From JAJZJT01 sp049964655 (GTDB taxonomy: Bacteria; Actinomycetota; Acidimicrobiia; Acidimicrobiales; RAAP-2): DNA of 9,164 nucleotides. The notes below the pieces were generated by a model. It ran no database searches and had not been told where the DNA came from. It saw only the letters and a program-made list of their open reading frames with translations. The stretch spans positions 1 to 9,164 of the forward strand of contig JBMFXC010000088.1 of the NCBI GenBank assembly GCA_049964655.1. Reading direction: 5' to 3'. Made by a program: the position numbers and the translations under genes. Shown in pieces: positions 7,741 through 9,164 of this stretch. Numbering within the stretch: the stretch's first letter is position 1; each line of letters starts with the position of its first letter.

Positions 7741-8393
7741 CGGGCCTCCTGCTCGCTGAGGACCTCCTGCTCGCCGGGGGACGTCGGGACCCCGCCGGTC
7801 GGGGCATCCCGGCCGGAGCCGACCGCCACCACCGGGGCCCACGGCGCCAACGAGCCGACGAGGTCGTCCCATCGGTCGCGCCACCGCCCCGCTTCGTCCT
7901 CGAGCACCACCACCCGCTCGTCCGGCTCGTCGCCGGCCTCGAGCCTGACGGTGAGCACGCCGGGACCGAGGACGGGGGCGCCGAGATCGCCCCACTCGAC
8001 GACGGCTACCCCACCGTCCTCGACGCGCTCGGCCAGCCCCAGGTCCTCCACGTCGCCCAAGGTGTCGAGCCGGTACAGGTCGGCGTGGAACAGGGTGGCA
8101 AGCGCCGGGGAGGGACCGTCGTCGCCCGGCAGACCGTCGAGCGTGTACTCGCGCACCAAGGTGAAGGTCGGGCTGGTGACCGGCTCGGTGACTCCGAGGG
8201 CGGCGGCGAACCCCTGGGCGAACGTCGTCTTGCCGGCCCCGAGGTCCCCGACCAGCACCACGATGTCGCCCGAGCGGGCACGGCGGGCGACCTGGCCCGC
8301 CACCTGTCGGGTCGCTTCGGGGCTGGCCACCGACAGCGTGGCCACCGACCGCGTGATCACCGACCGCGGCGCACCGACCTCAGGGACGGTCAC
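7737..8393 (-). CDS. tsaE: tRNA t6A biosynthesis ATPase TsaE
   Basis: TsaE (YjeE family) is the P-loop ATPase that resets the TsaB-TsaD complex during tRNA t6A37 formation. From GTG 8393 the product is 218 residues. It shows the Walker A motif GDLGAGKTT (49-57), SPTFTLVREY (74-83), HADLYRLD (103-110, the family HxDLYR motif), and VEWGD (132-136, with the conserved Glu-Trp-Gly). The core ends near residue 160. The remaining roughly 60 residues, containing GRWRDRWDDLV and a Gly/Ser/Glu-rich tail, go beyond the usual length of about 150-160, and I do not recognise them. A segment LPGDDGPSPALATL between the core strands is also a modest insertion. GTG 8393 overlaps the glycosylase stop as GTGA, with GGGTGG 5 bases upstream. 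The frame stays open to 8720 inside the preceding gene, but those residues are not TsaE-like. Confidence 0.95.
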   Translation of the reverse strand: MTVPEVGAPRSVITRSVATLSVASPEATRQVAGQVARRARSGDIVVLVGDLGAGKTTFAQGFAAALGVTEPVTSPTFTLVREYTLDGLPGDDGPSPALATLFHADLYRLDTLGDVEDLGLAERVEDGGVAVVEWGDLGAPVLGPGVLTVRLEAGDEPDERVVVLEDEAGRWRDRWDDLVGSLAPWAPVVAVGSGRDAPTGGVPTSPGEQEVLSEQEAR

Positions 8394-8995
8394 GCCGACC
8401 ACCCGAGGAGGGCCTTGGCCCGCACCAGATCGGCCCGCATCTGGGCCACGACCGATCCCCCGCCGCGCAGGGCCGCCGCCGGATGGAACGTCGGCACCAG
8501 GGACCCGTCCCGGAACGGGTAGGCAGCACCGCGCAGCGAGGTCACACCTCGATCCGTACCGAGAAGCAACTTGGTGGCGAAGTTGCCCAGCGTCACGACC
8601 ACCACCGGGTGGACGAGGTCCAGCTGCGCCTCGAGGTACGGGCGGCACGCCTCGATCTCCCCGGGCAACGGGTCGCGGTTGTCGGGGGGACGGCACTTGA
8701 CCACGTTGGCGATGTAGCACCGGCTCCGGTCGATACCGAGCTCCTCGGCCATCAGCCGGTCGAGGAGCTGGCCCGAACGCCCCACGAAAGGCTCGCCCCG
8801 AAGGTCCTCCTCACGCCCAGGGCCCTCGCCGACGAAGACGAGGTCGGCGTCCGGGTCGCCGACGCCGAAGACGACCTGGGTCCGCCCGGCGGCAAGCGCG
8901 CACGCCGTGCACGAGGCGGCCTGTTGCGCCAACGCAGCCAGGGCAGGGGCGGCGGATGAGCCCGTCTCGTCGGCCACTCGGGTCTCGTCGGCCAC
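8390..8995 (-). CDS. Family 4 uracil-DNA glycosylase, iron-sulfur type
   Basis: This type of enzyme removes uracil from DNA after cytosine deamination or dUMP misincorporation, starting base-excision repair. Numbering from GTG 8995 (201 residues), it has the uracil-recognition motif GEGPGREEDLRGEPFVG (56-72), NVVKCRPPDNRDP (97-109), TLGNFATKLLLG (135-146) and HPAAALR (171-177), equivalent to the family HPS-x-LLR loop. Four cysteines, C29, C32, C101 and C117, fit the C-x2-C...C...C pattern of the 4Fe-4S cluster of family 4 enzymes. Start choice is uncertain. GTG 8995 and GTG 8977 sit in duplicated sequence, neither with a good ribosome binding site. Longer in-frame starts run into alr. The stop overlaps tsaE as GTGA. 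Its place between alr and tsaE is not the usual actinobacterial arrangement, and implies co-transcription with the t6A genes. Confidence 0.93.
   Translation of the reverse strand: MADETRVADETGSSAAPALAALAQQAASCTACALAAGRTQVVFGVGDPDADLVFVGEGPGREEDLRGEPFVGRSGQLLDRLMAEELGIDRSRCYIANVVKCRPPDNRDPLPGEIEACRPYLEAQLDLVHPVVVVTLGNFATKLLLGTDRGVTSLRGAAYPFRDGSLVPTFHPAAALRGGGSVVAQMRADLVRAKALLGWSA
8964..8995 (-). repeat. 14-base direct repeat at the glycosylase start
   Basis: GTGGCCGACGAGAC occurs twice on the minus strand, at 8995-8982 and 8977-8964 (period 18), encoding VADET-R-VADET. Each copy begins with an in-frame GTG, so the duplication creates two equivalent candidate start codons six codons apart. Confidence 0.8.
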
Positions 8996-9042
8996 AGCCG
9001 CATGGTACCGCTGCGACGCTGTCTCCCGGCCGTGGCCGCCAG

Positions 9043-9164
9043 TCAGCCTGGTGCGCGCCCAACGGTCACCCGAGGGACCCGCGCCCCGATCCCGCACACC
9101 ACCTCGTAGGGGATCGTCCCGAGGCCCTCGGCCCACTCGGCGGCCGTCACCTCCTCGTCGCCCT
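9043..9164 (-). CDS. alr: Alanine racemase, C-terminal end only (5' part outside the window)
   Basis: Alanine racemase is the PLP enzyme that interconverts L- and D-alanine for peptidoglycan. Only the last 39 codons are here. Translating the minus strand from 9162 gives GDEEVTAAEWAEGLGTIPYE, then VVCGIGARVPRV and a short tail to TGA (9045-9043). The pattern A-x-E-W-A-x-x-x-G-T-I-x-Y-E-V-x-C-G-I-x-x-R-V-P-R is the characteristic C-terminus of the family, in the beta-barrel domain, where the Tyr-Glu-Val strand and the cysteine lie near the dimer interface. The catalytic lysine and tyrosine are outside the window. It is the first visible gene of the minus-strand run and ends 47 bases before the glycosylase start, so the operon promoter probably lies upstream of it. 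Neighbouring tsaE/tsaB/rimI/tsaD agree with the classic actinobacterial order. Confidence 0.88.
   Translation of the reverse strand, partial: GDEEVTAAEWAEGLGTIPYEVVCGIGARVPRVTVGRAPG

Noticed and set aside
7741..7995. Apparent N-terminal extension of TsaB of 85 residues
   Set aside because: It is an Arg/Gly/Pro-rich reading of tsaE coding sequence in another frame, and the GTGA junction plus AGGAGG place the start at 7740.
7252..8700. Long plus-strand open frame opposite tsaB and tsaE
   Set aside because: Pro/Ser/Arg/Thr-rich shadow of well-identified genes, with no recognisable domain.
8394..8720. Apparent N-terminal extension of TsaE of 109 residues
   Set aside because: It is an out-of-frame reading of the glycosylase gene with no TsaE-like sequence; GTG 8393 fits the junction and family length.

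Overview
The window is very GC-rich chromosomal DNA with dense, GTG-rich genes. The gene order on the minus strand is alr, udg, tsaE, tsaB, rimI, tsaD, groES, groEL. An alr/tsaE/tsaB/rimI/tsaD/groES/groEL order is characteristic of Actinomycetota. The family 4 uracil-DNA glycosylase between alr and tsaE suggests a deep actinobacterial branch such as Acidimicrobiia, but that placement is inference and no rRNA is present to test it.

Reading along the minus strand from the right edge: the last 39 codons of alanine racemase (cell-wall D-alanine) enter at 9164. After a 47-base gap come the uracil-DNA glycosylase, tsaE, tsaB and rimI, each joined to the next by the same 4-base GTGA stop/start overlap. 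A 55-base gap separates rimI from tsaD. TsaB, TsaD and TsaE make the tRNA t6A37 threonylcarbamoyl-transfer machinery, and RimI acetylates ribosomal protein S18, so this block serves translation fidelity plus DNA repair. Its promoter is not visible and probably lies upstream of alr.

The 187-base gap at 4923-5109 is the regulatory centre. It holds a near-perfect pair of 25-base repeats able to fold on the tsaD transcript, a plausible sigma70-type promoter, and a perfect CIRCE operator (HrcA site). These precede groES and groEL, which overlap by one base in TAATG. A perfect 12-bp hairpin follows groEL.

Below groEL lies an FMN-dependent alpha-hydroxy-acid oxidase/dehydrogenase on the minus strand. 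Its 3' end overlaps by 11 bases the end of a convergent plus-strand type I sulfatase, which has a Cys-type formylglycine motif. The sulfatase frame is open to the left edge, so its true start may lie outside the window.

I found no mobile element, CRISPR array, RNA gene, phage or defence system. This is mostly a conserved housekeeping locus. The points most worth checking are the repeat/palindrome cluster between tsaD and groES, the altered acetyl-CoA loop of RimI, and several start-site decisions.
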